Translations under genes and position numbers: made by a program | In this document: piece by piece, positions 23,253-35,474 of the stretch | Numbering within the stretch: the stretch's first letter is position 1 | How the letters are laid out: each line of letters begins with the position of its first letter | Assembly: GCF_027580225.2 (NCBI RefSeq) | Contig: NC_073346.2 | Location: 1,631,001-1,695,000 of the forward strand | DNA from: Misgurnus anguillicaudatus | Taxonomy: Eukaryota > Chordata > Actinopteri > Cypriniformes > Cobitidae | Direction of reading: 5' to 3' | DNA length: 64,000 nt | The notes under the pieces: model-generated | Database searches by the model: none | Told to the model about the DNA's origin: nothing | What the model saw: the letters and a program-made list of their open reading frames with translations, nothing else

Positions 23253-23667
23253 AAATAATTTTATGTCATTGTCTATCTAGGTAAACATGAACGGAATCGC
23301 AGTGTCCTTTCGCGTGTTTCGCTTCATTCCAAATACATTGGGTTCGATGTCTTCATGCTTGAAATGGAGATTGCAAACCCTCAGTTTTTTTCTATTTTAC
23401 CGCATCGTTGTCTTCTCTGAACTTCGCGTGGTTGATAGCCCGCAGCCATTGTTTACACCGTGGCAAATGATGAAAACTTGATGATCTTGTCCTTTCCCGG
23501 TTGAACATCCCGGTACAATGCAACTTATCACCATTTCGATGTGGAAAAGGTAGTATTTATAATAATATATCAACTGAATCTTCGCAGAGACGTTTACTGA
23601 TGTCTGTAAAAGTTGTATTTAGTCGAGTTGAATCTCCCTCCCTCCTGCCGTCTCGAACCGGTAGGCG

Positions 23668-23723
23668 TGACTAGGGAGTGGCCTGGTAGAGCAGCGACTA
23701 GGGAGTGGCCTGGTAGAGCAGCG
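23668..23723. repeat. 27-bp tandem duplication
   Basis: GACTAGGGAGTGGCCTGGTA plus seven bases occurs twice in tandem without change. Confidence 0.9.
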
Positions 23724-23852
23724 AAGCAATGCATTCTGGGATTTGGTGTTTTTCATCCACATGAGCCATAAACCACATTTTCTGGCTTTTCTCTGCCTAG
23801 AAGGCACCAATTTCTTAAATAACTTCACACACCTACTACATAGGTGACCCAA

Positions 23853-25339
23853 TTTAATAATATATTCAAATTTAAATTGTCTGAAGAATTCCTTTAAGAG
23901 ATCATCACTCTCAGGTCTGACACAAAAACACAGTCAAAGCCTCAGGTGTAGCCTGTGTTTTGTCATGGTTAGTAAGATGTCATTGGCAGATAGTTAAAAT
24001 GCATTATTTTATAATACATTTTATTTCCTTAAAAGTATATAAGTATGTTGGGCCAGTGTGCGGTGGTGTGCTGCGAGCAGGGTGTAAGTCCAGAACCACT
24101 TTTTAGTCCAAGTCTGCCCCTGACATTACCCAATCAAAAGTTTTTATCACTTTCACTTATTATTAATGTTTTTCTACATTTAATAGTAAATTCATTAAAA
24201 GTGTGGAATAACAAAGATTGAACATAATAAAGTCAATACTGTAACTGAAAACAATCCAAAATAAATCAAAACAGAAACACTTACTGGTGGTAAAAAAGTA
24301 TAATTGTTCATAAATGTATTGAGAAATGTAATTTGTTAGTTTAGTGCAAGGTTTTAATAGGCCTTATTCATTTAAGATAAGAAGATTAAGAAAGTATTTA
24401 CTTTTATAAAATAATTTATGTTAAAACCACTGCTTATATATTTTTAAGTATTATTATACATTAAATAATAGAATTTAAACAGTACATTTTACAGAAATAT
24501 TGTACTTTTTTGAGTGTTAAAATAGCGCTGCAGCCCTCCGATGAAATGTCAATCTCAGAAATAGCCCCAAGCCAGTTTGAGTTTGAGACCCCTGCCCTAA
24601 ACTGTACCTGTATTAACCACCTCTATGGACTGCCTCTCAAAGATTTTCCAGGTAATGTTTTTGAATTACAAAAGAATGTAGTGATTTTAGCATTTTAGTG
24701 ATTCACTAAATTTAGCTGTTTACAATTGCCCTGTGCCACATTTGTTTGCTGTCATAGAAAGTAGAATAAATATGCCTCAATAAAAAATAAATGATTAGAG
24801 ATAATTGACTTTTTACATAAATCAGCAAATGGTGCACAAATGATTGAGTTTAGTTAAATTTAAGATGATTTTTTCTGTGTTAAAGAGGGTGAGACATCTG
24901 TCCAGGCAGCAGTGGCATAATGTGCAGTTTGTGTTTCTTTTGCCACACTCCGTCCATCCTGTTCCCATCATGTACCAGTTGAAGCAGAATAATAACTAGA
25001 ATTAAGCTCTTGCTGACGATTCTGATGTGCACTAAATGTCAGCCAAACCCAATGTGTTCCACACCATAATCTTCCACAACAGGATCCTCATCTGATGTCA
25101 GCTTCTTTTCACAGTCATCACTGTTTAGCTAAATGTACAAAACATCTGTGAAGATGTTTTTGAAATATTTAAGCTTAAAAGTTTGGTTCCATTTAAGAAA
25201 TTTAGCTCCTTAAACACAATCACGTCAAAACATTATTTTGTCAACACAATCACATTTATAGATTTTGGATAGATAAAAGCGCAATAGCTTGTGTTCCTAT
25301 AAAACTATTTACCAATATTTTATAATAATGTGTATTATA
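23853..25339. other. No gene; hAT-like right end near 24593
   Basis: GAGTTTGAGACCCCTG ending at about 24595 resembles the right terminus of a known hAT MITE type (CAGGGGTCTCAAACTC in reverse). No left end was found. The rest is AT-rich and uninformative. Confidence 0.35.
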
Positions 25340-25870
25340 TATACTTAGGGGTCAAGCCCCAAAGAGGTGAAAACTCTGTATTGTTTCTGTTAGTTTTATT
25401 TATAATGGTGCTTATGAAGCAAAATATCACTATTGTTCAGTTATTAGTGGTGTTCGCAAAGCCCTTTTTAAAGACTTGAAAAATATCTACAAGAATATGT
25501 ACTGTGGATATGACACCTCACGGTGTTTAAATATGATTTTGCTCCAACCCAAAGTGTTGTTGTGTGTAACACAACGCAACTTCACAAAGGTAAATAATGA
25601 TTGGTTGCTTTACTATCTGTCAGACTTTGGCTTTACATCAGAGTGGCTTTACATCAGAGTGTATTTTCATTCCAAACAACAAATTTAAGAAACAGAATGA
25701 TTTATTGGCTGACACTAATGATTAGTGTTGCTTGCAAAAGGCATCCCTATTTCATATTATTATTATTATAATTATTAATAGTATTAGTAGTAGTAGTAGT
25801 AGTAGTATTAGTGGGGCTTGTAAAGGAAAATATCCCCATTATGGTTTCACTTTATACCTGTATAAACAGT
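25340..25870. repeat. Degenerate dispersed repeat with (TAG)n
   Basis: GGGGTCAAGCCCCAAAGAGG begins a sequence with recurring motifs (gtg-GTTCGCAAAG, GTTGCTTGCAAAAG) and a TAG trinucleotide run at about 25787-25810. This resembles a common cyprinid dispersed repeat, but I cannot set its limits. Confidence 0.4.
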
Positions 25871-25921
25871 CCATGTATCATTTAGAATAGGGTTTGAACC
25901 TAACACCCGCCAACTCACCAA

Positions 25922-26600
25922 CAGTGTTGTTTTTGGCAGCCCTTTTAGTTTTAGTCTTAGTCTTTTGGACGAAAATGCTTTTTAATTTTAGTCACATTTT
26001 AGTCACTTATAAACTTGATAGTTTTAGTCAAGTCTTAGTTGATGAAAACGCAAAAAGGTTTTAGTCAAGTTTAAGTTCATTTTAGTAAAAAAAATTTAGT
26101 CTTTAACAAATTAATTTAGGTTAAAAAGTATTGGAAATGGGCTTAGGTTTGACAAGTAGATACATGTAAAACCTTAAGCTTACCATGAAATGTGTCACAC
26201 GGCGATTGTCGAGTAAAATTGAATGTATATGATATGTTAACAGCGTTAGTTAACTTTAAAAAATATCAGCGTCATGAGCCTTCAGGTGCTGCTTGAGGTT
26301 GGCGGTATTTACCGTCGTCTCCCAATATGCATTCCGTTTTTCCTGACATGACTTTTCCATGTGACCACGCCGGAACTCGCCCTGATGAGTGGCAAACATT
26401 CAACAAAACGGCTGGCTTTCATATCGGCTGCGGCGAAAATGCCAGTAAAACTGACTTCTATCAGTTTAAAGACACACTATGCAGTTATTTTACCCGCTTC
26501 AAAGTCATTTCGATGGTAAACGAAGTCATAGTATGACAAATCATCCTCCTGTTGAAGCTCGGGGAGGACGCCGCTAGCAAAACCACCAATGCAAGCTTGA
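25922..26600 (-). mobile_element. Degenerate hAT with BED-finger remnant
   Basis: CAGTGTTGTTTTTGGCAGCC at 25922 looks like a hAT terminus. On the minus strand at about 26262-26330 the sequence reads ETTVNTANLKQHLKAHDAD, the second half of a BED zinc finger. No catalytic domain or opposite terminus was found. Confidence 0.45.
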
Positions 26601-26667
26601 GAGAACCGCCCCTGACAAATCTCACGAGAATCAAGACTTGCTTAACGGCAACGACGTCAAACAAGTT

Positions 26668-26805
26668 AGGCTTGTTCGACTTCATGCAGCGCTGCAAGAA
26701 CCGGCAGTCAGATGACGTAAAAGTACCGCGAAAATGATCCGAGACGGCACTTTGACGTCATCCGGCTGTCGGTTCCTGCAGCGCTGCATGAAGTCAAACA
26801 AGCCT
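26668..26805. mobile_element. 138-bp MITE, copy 1
   Basis: Inverted termini AGGCTTGTTCGACTTCATGC and GCATGAAGTCAAACAAGCCT span nearly the whole element, with GACGT motifs in both arms. A second copy is at 55356-55529. Confidence 0.85.
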
Positions 26806-28799
26806 GTAACAACAACTGCACGCACGCATTTGAGACGTGATGCTCGATGAGGGAAACAGCTAAGAAAACCCGTTCGGAAGAGAGTAGAAAGCGAAAAAGA
26901 GAATCTGACCGAGTTAGGAACCGGACAAGAGTCCCACTCGGTCAGGTTTTTACCTCGTTGGCGTGAGCTAATAGACAGCACTGGATGCAAAAGGGATGCT
27001 AATCTGGCGATCTTGTTGATGGACAAGTAAGTAAATCTCTTATTTGTAAATTTGTTTGCGGTCTATGTTGTATGTGGTTGCGCTTGCTTGTAGTGTGTAT
27101 TTTTTTACTAAGCTGTTCATTCATCCAGTGTTGATAATTAGACCAGTAAAATAACTTCAACATGGGTCTAGCTAGCTTACGATCATAAGAGCATTTAGCA
27201 GACTTGCTAACAAACACTTGTTTCTCTTACATGTTTTTTTTTGCCATCTAAACTCAAGTGTTGTGTTGTGATGTGTACGTAGTCATTTGTCTAATTTCGA
27301 TTTCTTATGGCCAACGAATAATGGCCAATGTTATGAAATAATGCAACGTATACAATTAACTTTGTCAATGCATTTTGTAATGTTTACATTACAATTAAAA
27401 AACAAATTAAATTATACAGTAAAGACATAACGTTAGACTATAGACTGTTTACTTGTGATTAAGCTGCAATCTTGTAAAAACGTAATAAGCCAGAAAACGC
27501 GGTAGGCTACTTTTTATTATATGCCTACTCTACACCTGGCATAAACTTCTTATTATCCTATTACCATCATCTGTAGTTTAGTAGACATGCAGTAGCCTAA
27601 TATTTGTATGAAATTGTGAAACATTACCTGGTCATTATCTTCGGAGTCCATCTCTGCATATTCACGCCCAACACTATCCTAACAGGTACGTACAGAGTGG
27701 GCGTGCGAAATTACGACAGTTGCAAGTTTTCCCCAGTGACTCTAGGGGTCGCTCTTTGACAAAAACGTCAAACTGCATGGAATGCCTTTAAATTAAATTT
27801 AGTTGGACTTGATATCAGATAGCAGATAAATTTTATACTTTTACTTGAGTAAAAGTACTTAAATATTAAATTAAATGTAAAACAAAAACTTGTATTTATG
27901 AAATGTAATAGAGTAAAAATCATAATAATATGATTTGGAATGTATGTTTTCCAAAGAAAAATAAAATATAAATACTTGAAAAATACTTTTAAGTAGAAAG
28001 TAAAACCTTTGTTTGATAGTGTCCCTAGCAACTTGATAGTGTCATCCCACCTCTGGTCTGTGGACGTTGGCATGAACGATCTATTGTTGTAAGGTTACTG
28101 GGGTCACGCGATGTACATTCTGCTGCGTTTATGTGTACTTTTAAAATATTAGGCTACTTAAAGCAATAAAATAGTGTTGTGACTTTTGAAAAGTGTGTTT
28201 TCATTACCTATATTTGAAAACTTCTTCAGAACAACTTTTTCCAACTCAGTTTTGACTTTAATCCAGAGATTAAACACAAACTCATCCCATTAATCTTCTA
28301 GGATCGTTGCCGGATTAAACTAGATTGAAGCAGTTATCAGGAAATGATAAATGAGACGCATAAACAATGACGCACGTGCCGTAGTGAGGACACGCGTGTC
28401 ATGGCAACATGAAGTTGGTTCAACTCTTTAAAATAAGGAATTAACAACATTCACGGCGAGAAATGTCATCAAACTGGACTGAAGCAGAATCAGGTAAGTT
28501 AGCTTGTCATTTACTGTGTTGAAACGGAGATCATTCAGCAGCATAAAAGAATATCGCGTCACGTGCTCATTTGAGCATATATTACATTATAATAAAGGAA
28601 AATACCCGCGCGTCATCCAAACAAGATATATCGTTCAGTTCTTCAAAATGCGGGTTTTATATGCATATAAACAATCACGATGAGAAATGTCTGAAAACTG
28701 TATTAAAGCAGAGATCAGGGAGGTCGTCAAATATCCACTCTGAAGCTGAAATCTTTCACCAGCATAGAACTGTGCGTTCACGCGCTCCTTTGTAGTCTT
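26806..28799. other. No gene; hAT right-end fragment at 27835-28053
   Basis: Bases 27835-28053 have ACTTGAGTAAAAGTACTTAA and end near TCCCACCTCTG, matching the right end of the hAT at 41741-46853, but the left part is absent. Elsewhere I see only AT-rich DNA and two similar blocks near 28450 and 28680 (GAGAAATGTC...AAAGCAGA). Confidence 0.4.
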
Positions 28800-29825
28800 A
28801 CACTCTACAAAAAATCCGTAAAAAAACGGACAAAGTACTGTGTAAATATGAAGGAATTTTCCGTATTTATGTTTTACAGGAGTTTTACCTGTTTTTTTAA
28901 TAACATGTTGCATTATGGGTGCAATAACCCCTGCTGCAATCTTTCACGTTTGCCTCTCTATCACCATCTCTGTTTGAAACCTAAAATTACAACTTGCTTG
29001 CAGAGTTATCTTAACATGGATGATGTTTAACTTGCTGTCAGAACAAGATACAAGTGTTAAACTATTCCAGCATCGACACATGTGATTTAGTAGACAAATC
29101 TTCTTTCTGACGTGACATGAAAGTCAAATGGATATTTACCACAACAAATATCACATTAAATCTACAGTTTGTGTTTCTTTTAGATTCCTTTGAAGTCACC
29201 ACTATGGTGATTAGTGTTCCCTTTAGTTAGGCTTTTGTCCCTTGACCTTCCAGAACGGACTCTGCTCTTTTAGCATTGCAACAGGGTTTTTGCTTGTAGC
29301 AATTGCAACACGTTTGTTGCTTGAGGAAGGAGAATTGTCTATGTTGTCATCTAAGCTTGGTTGTTTTTATGTTATGCTGCCTAACATTTAAGTATGAAGT
29401 GATAAAATACGAATAAAGAACTGAGATATATAAGGTTGACACTTCTAAAAACACACTGTATTGAATAAGAATGCTGCAAATGTGTCAGCTGTGGTTTTTG
29501 CTTCAGAGACATCAACACTTTGGATACAAATCTCAACAATGGTGAGAGTAAATGTTAAGAAAGAGTTTTCTACACTCCTGGTACCCAGCATGCATTGCGG
29601 CATGAAGCTTTGTTGTTGATTGTCACCATTGTTGCGTTTCATAGGCAGATTGAAGTGTCCCTAAAGGCTACGGACAATGTTCTGTAAATCTACGGACAAT
29701 GTTCTATAAATCTACAGAATGTTCGGTTTTTGAATAAACGGAAATGTCTGTAAACATAACTGAAAAAGTACCACCGGTAATTTTCTGCCAGGACATTATC
29801 CGATTTTTTACAAAAATGCACGCGA
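28800..29825. mobile_element. Possible TIR element
   Basis: The left end CAAAAAATCCGTAAAAAAAC and the right end CCGATTTTTTACAAAAATG are roughly inverted. There is no coding sequence and no readable target duplication, so this is tentative. Confidence 0.3.
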
Positions 29826-30064
29826 GATGTTTCTGGAGAGAGGAATAATAAATACTTTGCAAACTTCAGACGCTGGTAGAAGAGACGTGGGGACTTTCAA
29901 CAGGTCACGTGTCTTTCCGGGACCATCAGATGCCGTGTAATCTTGGCAGTGTGAATGAACAAAAACTCTAACTATTCCGGAAAAATCCAGGATGCATTTC
30001 ACGTGTATTTTACGGAATGTCTGTGTAAAAAGGGCTTTGGTGTTCATAGAGACTGAACTTAAAT

Positions 30065-30368
30065 CAGGGCTCCAGACTAGCTTTTTTCACTTGGAGCACA
30101 GTGGCCCCCAACTGAAAATTTTAGGTGTGCAACCAGAAGATTTAGGGGCACACACTGTAAATCAACATGCTAACCAAATATTCACATTTCTACTAATTTC
30201 CACTGTATTACTAATAAATACTTTAATGACAGATGCAAAAAGTACAATGTGCTGTTTCAAATTCATTGTCACATCACAAAAAAGGTCAAATTTACTGGTC
30301 TCACATGTGCGACTGGATGTAAAATTCAGTGGCACACTCTGAAATTTTGGTGGCAGTCTGGAGCCCTG
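30065..30368. mobile_element. hAT MITE, 304 bp
   Basis: Perfect inverted ends CAGGGCTCCAGACT and AGTCTGGAGCCCTG. An 8-bp target duplication is not evident, so the flanks may have decayed. Confidence 0.65.
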
Positions 30369-30989
30369 TAAATCATCATTTAACTTCATATAACAAGGTG
30401 TGATGAAAGGTATTCAGGACTGACTCTATGTCAATCAATGAATCAACTTAATTCTCCACAGAAGAACACAACATACTGCACTGTTCACGTGTATCTTCAT
30501 TATAGTGGAGAGAAACCAAGTTGCCATCAGCTGTAGATTGAATGTAGGAACAAAACTGAGGCGGAATTAACGCACATGGAATATTATGCCACAACAGACT
30601 TGTGGTCAAGCTGGACGACCGAGCCGAATCTTAGTCTCACTGTGCACTTTATCAATGATGACTCTGAGCTAAAGACTCGCTGTCTGCAAATGGCATACTT
30701 TCCTGCAGACCACACGAGACAGAATATTGCCCAAGGATTAAAGTTATATTTATCCAGTTGGCATCTAAACGAAGAGGGACAAACGTGCATAACCACTGAT
30801 AATGCAGCAAATGTTATTAAAGCTACGGAGTTAAACGAGTGGACCAAACTTCAGTGTTTTGGTCACAGGCTGCATCTTGCCATTGGTAACTAAGCATTTA
30901 TGTCGTATTATTTATGAATTATATTTGGGCATTTCGCCAGTAAAGCCGGTTTCGTAATTAGTAAATCGCCATCACCACAAACTCTAAAG

Positions 30990-31017
30990 TCTGAAGAAGG
31001 GCGGTAGCCCGAAACGT
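30990..31017 (+). ncRNA. Hammerhead-ribozyme-like core, probable Penelope-like remnant
   Basis: CTGAAGA, a four-pair stem GGGC-GGTA-GCCC, and GAAAC follow one another. This is the CUGANGA / stem II / GAAA arrangement of a hammerhead core, which Penelope-like retroelements carry. I could not find a convincing stem III or cleavage site upstream, so activity is doubtful. Confidence 0.35.
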
Positions 31018-31289
31018 TACTTCGGTGATTTAATAATTTTTTTTTGTGAGTTCAGTGTGCGGATTCCTTTTTTGTCTTATTCAGTTGTATTTTTGGATTC
31101 CGGCACCTGCTAGTGTTTGGATGTGCGCGTCTCCCTCTCTAGTAAATCGCCATCACCTGCTTTCAAATGGAGCGGCATTTACTACACAGAGCTGTAGTTT
31201 ACTGACAAGCAACACAATATGATGTTTTATTATAAAAAATATACAGGTTTTTAATTATTATTTAAAAATTATTATTAGTACTTTGCGCA

Positions 31290-31293
<4 letters not shown>

Positions 31294-31345
<52 letters not shown>
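31294..31345. repeat. (CA)n microsatellite
   Basis: An uninterrupted CA run of about 25 units. Confidence 0.95.
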
Positions 31346-31349
<4 letters not shown>

Positions 31350-31740
31350 AATACTTACTCACACAGTTTAAACACCATTTCCTATGTTTACTTTTAACAC
31401 CTGCATATATATTTTATTAAATAGGTTTTGTAAGATAATCTTATAATTATCTTTCTTTTTTCAGAAAATGCTTTGAATGATAATGCCAGGGTAAACAGGA
31501 CTTTGTAAGCAGCTGGTTGCCCATTTCTCACACAGCTGGAAAAAGAAAAATGCACTGAGTGAAGTGCAAAAAACAATTGAATCTGCCGGAGCATTTAGTC
31601 ACAGAGTGTCTAACAAGATGGGGCTCTAGACAGATGATGATCGAGAGGGTCTTGGAGCAGAGCAAAGCTTTGTCTCAGGTTATGCCTGAAGACAGGAAGA
31701 TGCGTCACTTGGCCAAAAATTTGTAAAGACTGTAGTACTA

Positions 31741-32554
31741 CTTGACCAGTGTTTGTAAGACTTCGGTTGGAGTCAAGATATGTTCAGTTCTGCACTTTAT
31801 TTTGTAATGCAACTTACTGGCATTTTTCCATAAAGAAAATGTTATGTTCAAAGTACACTTAATATTTGTACTTAAATGTGTGCTGTGCAATATTTTAAAT
31901 GCTGGTTATCAGTCTTAACAGTTAGTTGATTGTGAATTTTTGTGCACTAAGCGTTTTTGATATGTTTACAAAAGGAGGATGTTTACAAAATGTAACAACT
32001 TTATTTGTTCTTACTAAAGAAAAGGGAGTATGTTATTTAATTATTTGATGTTTACATATTCAGTATTAAATGCTGAAACCAGTTAATATATTTTCTTTTC
32101 TTGAATAAGAATTCACACTGTGGCAGCACTGACTGCATTTAAACAGCAAAAAACTAACCATCCATTTGAAAGAAATGAATACTGCATCTGCTTGTCTTCA
32201 AGGTAGTGGAGGTAATGGTGTCTACGGTCGTCTTCTAATATGTAATGTATATTGGTGGGATATAATCTGGCAGATGGGAACCAACAGAACACCAGTAAAT
32301 CCTACTGGAATAATGCCCCAAACACATGATATTTTTTTTAAAGCTAATAGTTTATTATGTTATTTTAACTGAAAAAAAATAATTATGTTAACTTTGCAAA
32401 ATTAAAATCACAAATCACAATGTCTGTCAAAAAAGTCGCAATTAGATATTCCCCATAAATTGCACATCACTAATGCCCACCTAGCCTAACGGGTGTTGAG
32501 ACGTTTCGCTGATTGAACATTGAAGTTCTTTTACAGAGTGAGGCTTGGGCCAAT
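31741..32554. other. No recognised gene
   Basis: AT-rich DNA after the hAT transposase fragment. Part of it may be that element's 3' region, but no terminus was seen. Confidence 0.35.
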
Positions 32555-33262
32555 TTAACACTGCGCACCCTTGTTTTCGTCCATGGCAACCCCTTCAGGA
32601 CTAACAGCATAACCCAAGAATGAGGTGGCTGTCTGGTGAAATTCACACTTCTCAGCTTTTGCGTAGAGTTGATGTCCGATGAGATGTTTTAGCACAGCTC
32701 GGACATGTTGGATGTGGTGTGCTAAGGAGTCTGAATAGATCAAAATGTTATCAATGTAGACAATGACGAAGTGATTTAACATGTCTCAGAAAACATCATT
32801 GATGAACAATTGAAAGATGGACGGACTGTTCGATAATCTGAAGGGTATCACCAAGTATTCGTAGTGTTCATTTGCTGTAGAGCAGTGGTTTTCAATCTTG
32901 TCCTAGGGGACCCACTGCTCTGCACATTTTGCATGGCTCCCTAATCTAACACACCTGATTCAGATCATCATCTCATTAAGGGAGAGCTCCATGAACAGAA
33001 CTGGGTATGTCAGTTAAGGTAGGCATACAAAATATGCAGAGCTGTGGGTCCCCTAGGACAAGATTGAAAACCACTGCTGTAGAGAAAGCCGTCTTCCACT
33101 CATCTCATTCCCGGATACTATCAGATTATAGGCGCTGTGGAGGTTCAGCTTACTGTAGATCTTGGTGTTGCATAGTTGTTCTACGGCAGCAAGGACAAAA
33201 GGCAGTGGGTATCGAAACTTGATCGTGAAATCATTTAATCCTCGGTAATCAATGGAGTGGGG
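32555..33262 (-). pseudogene. Ty3/Gypsy reverse transcriptase fragment, split by a MITE
   Basis: On the minus strand, 33262-33077 reads [17 protein letters not shown] and [15 protein letters not shown]; after a 194-bp MITE, 32882-32555 reads [17 protein letters not shown] and [15 protein letters not shown], ending at [14 protein letters not shown]. These are the standard Gypsy RT blocks in the right order. The catalytic YIDD box is YIDN here, and a stop precedes DMLNHF. Protease, RNase H and integrase are absent. Dead fragment. Confidence 0.85.
32883..33076. mobile_element. hAT MITE, 194 bp, with 8-bp TSD
   Basis: Inverted ends CAGTGGTTTTCAATCTTGTC and GACAAGATTGAAAACCACTG, about 33 bases long. 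The octamer CTGTAGAG lies on both sides (32875-32882 and 33077-33084), an exact hAT-type duplication. It inserted into the Gypsy reverse transcriptase. Confidence 0.95.
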
Positions 33263-34364
33263 CTGGTGACATCCTCAAGGGTGTAAGACCGTCCGCAGGT
33301 TTCCAGCACCCACTCCACAAATGCGGCAAAGCCCCCTCGAGGACCCTCCCCGGACAAATTGGCATTGTACTTGTCATTATAGTACTGATAGCCATCATTT
33401 AAGATTGTGGTAAAACTATGCAACAAATACATTTACCTTAAAGGAATATCAACCTGAGTTTCACTTATGTATTCTGAAAGTAATCATTATTGGTCACTTG
33501 ATATGTACACTGTTATGTTACGTGAAATTAAAATCCACTTAAATATAATTACCAATGACATGGAGAAAACTTTACTCTTGTTGGTGATTATGCTCATCTT
33601 ATAGCTATATCCCAACGGTTTTCACGTACATTGATAGAGTTCCTAACTTGCTAACTTATCTGTCCAGGAGAAAGCAGGCAACATCAGTGTCGCTTTTAAA
33701 ACATTTCTCCGGCATTACGGTCATCCATCTAGGAAAAGCGACACAATATTTATTCTGGATTTATGGCGTTGTCTGAACATAATCATCTTTTCTCTTCTGA
33801 CAAAGAGGGGCGATCTGTCTTGCATAACACAATATGCGGGGTACTCCATTTCATCCGATTTCGCTTCTCTTCTTCTAATAAGTTACTTCTTGCTTCTAAT
33901 AAACCATACAACAACCACCACTACAGCTAGTAAGTGTTTTTAACGCGACAATAGGAGCTGTCTGGCTGCCTCCAAAAACACAAATGAAGAACAACAACAA
34001 CAACATAGTGACGAAACGGGCTTAAAAGAGCATTTTGTCTGTTCACAGCTTCTGTAGAAACATAATGGTGACTTCCATGTAAGGGTGACTTCCCGCGGTG
34101 TATGTAATTAAAAACAGTTCATTCTAAGGTAATATAAACTTATCTGATTTTTATGTAAGGTCTTTATACACCACTGAAAACATAGATATGTATATTATAT
34201 TCATTTTCTGTTAATAGAGCCTCCTAAATCTTACACATTACACATTTAAGATTAAATAAAAACTTATTTAGTATATAACTATATAAGTAATGGAATTTAT
34301 TTGAGGCTTTATTTGATTTTCACTGTATTTTGTTGATTTGTTTACCTAAAAACAGTATAAAGTT
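33263..34364. other. No gene; repeat fragments
   Basis: A minus-strand frame at 33235-33432 reads GGFAAFVEWVLETC; I cannot place it and it may be retroelement-derived. Bases 33990-34240 resemble the right half of a common cyprinid TTAA MITE. Otherwise nothing is recognised. Confidence 0.3.
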
Positions 34365-34366
34365 GT

Positions 34367-34455
34367 CATGATTCTGTCTTCATGTCACAGTCATGACAGG
34401 GCCAGGTGTGAAAGCATGTGGCCTTGGTTTGTTTTTAACCAGGCCATGTGCTTTC
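34367..34455 (+). mobile_element. LTR left-end fragment
   Basis: TGTCATGATTCTGTCTTCATG resembles the start of the Gypsy LTR at 10783, but it ends within about 90 bases. Confidence 0.35.
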
Positions 34456-34478
34456 CCTAGGTGTTTGTTAATGTCAAG

Positions 34479-34802
34479 GAAGGATCCTCGGAAGCCAGAA
34501 TTTCGAGGATGTTACGTCATCGACATCTGTCGAAGGACCGTTCTAATGTCGAGGATTCTCGGAATTTCAACCAAGGACTGAGTCCTTCGTTCGAGAAATA
34601 TCCCATAAACAGGAAAGGATGCGAATGTGTGTGCTGAAATCACCCACAATCCTATGCGTGCAGCACACCTTTCATTGACGCAATGACCTGCACTTGCTAG
34701 CCTGTTCCATTTACGTGTTCTCCGAATGCTAAAGAGCAGCCTTGCCAAGCCTCTAAAGGAAGTGATTTGTAAGGACCAGTCCTGCCAAGAAAGTATCCTT
34801 AA
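34479..34802. mobile_element. Probable MITE, about 324 bp
   Basis: The left end AAGGAAGGATCCTCGGAAG and the right end AAGAAAGTATCCTT are imperfectly inverted, with no coding content. Target duplication not read. Confidence 0.4.
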
Positions 34803-34819
34803 CATTGAGAAACAGCTTC

Positions 34820-34978
34820 TGTCACATCTCGTCTCCTGACCCCGCCCCCTCGTTCTCCTCGTTGATTATCGCATTACTGTTTCATGATCATCACCTGTTG
34901 CCCTCTTGATTTGTTCCCTTATTTGTTTATTGCCCTTGTGTTTGCTGTCCTGTGCGGGTTTGTTTTGTGATACTTTGT
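34820..34978 (+). mobile_element. Truncated LTR
   Basis: TGTCACATCTCGTCTCCTGA begins a sequence resembling fish Gypsy LTRs. It is cut off by the Harbinger-like sequence at 34979. Confidence 0.4.
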
Positions 34979-35090
34979 GGGGCTGTTTCCGGACAGGGAT
35001 TAGACTAGTCCTAGACTAAAATAAATGTAAGAGGTGTCTCAGTGATTTTAGTCCCGTCTGAATGCTCTCTCTCAGTAATCATTATGGACA
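34979..35090 (+). mobile_element. Harbinger MITE fragment
   Basis: GGGGCTGTTTCCGGACAGGG at its left end matches the terminus of the autonomous Harbinger that begins 232 bases later. It is probably a truncated non-autonomous relative. Confidence 0.55.
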
Positions 35091-35474
35091 ATGTCAGTTA
35101 AGATTACGGTGACTTTTATCTTCTTTAAAAAGGTCTGGAGAAATTACCTCAGGTAATACTAACCTCATCCTGTCATATTTGCTACCAAACTGTTTGTCTT
35201 CTAACTTCTAGGGGCAGTTTCGCGGACAGGGATTAACACTAATCTTAGAATTAAATGCACATTTAAACTGGATTAACTGAAAAAGCATTTCTCAAACATG
35301 GTTTAAAATAGTCTCAGACTTTCCTTAGTCGTAAATTATAAAGTCAGATTTCCTAAAGGATGATCAGAGATAGTCTAGGTTTATATGAAGGCATAACTTA
35401 AACCTGGCCAGAGGCAGGTTTAACTTCAGATTAACTGATGTTGGCCTCCAGGTTGACATCAGCAAAGGAAGAAA

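Larger units (their letters stand above)
30576..31740 (+). pseudogene. ZBED1-like hAT transposase fragments
   Basis: The plus-strand frame 30576-30893 reads as the front of a hAT catalytic domain: TTDLWSSWTTEP, TVHFINDDSELKTRCLQ, then ITTDNAANVIKA and QCFGHRLHLAIGN, very close to fish ZBED1-like proteins. Similarity resumes at about 31470 with VAHFSHSWKKKNALSEVQK and CLTRWGSRQMMIERVLEQS, but in different frames and with stops. Between them lie a repeat with a hammerhead-like core and a (CA)n tract. The zinc finger and the C-terminal dimerisation region are missing. This is a dead transposase. Confidence 0.85.

Noticed and set aside
28800..29825. A second EnSpm/CACTA element starting CACTCTACAAAAAA
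   Set aside because: The termini agree only roughly and no duplication is seen; kept as a low-confidence TIR element without superfamily.
30065..30368. 8-bp target duplication for the CAGGGCTCCAGACT MITE
   Set aside because: The flanking octamers ACTTAAAT and TAAATCAT do not match, so no duplication is claimed.
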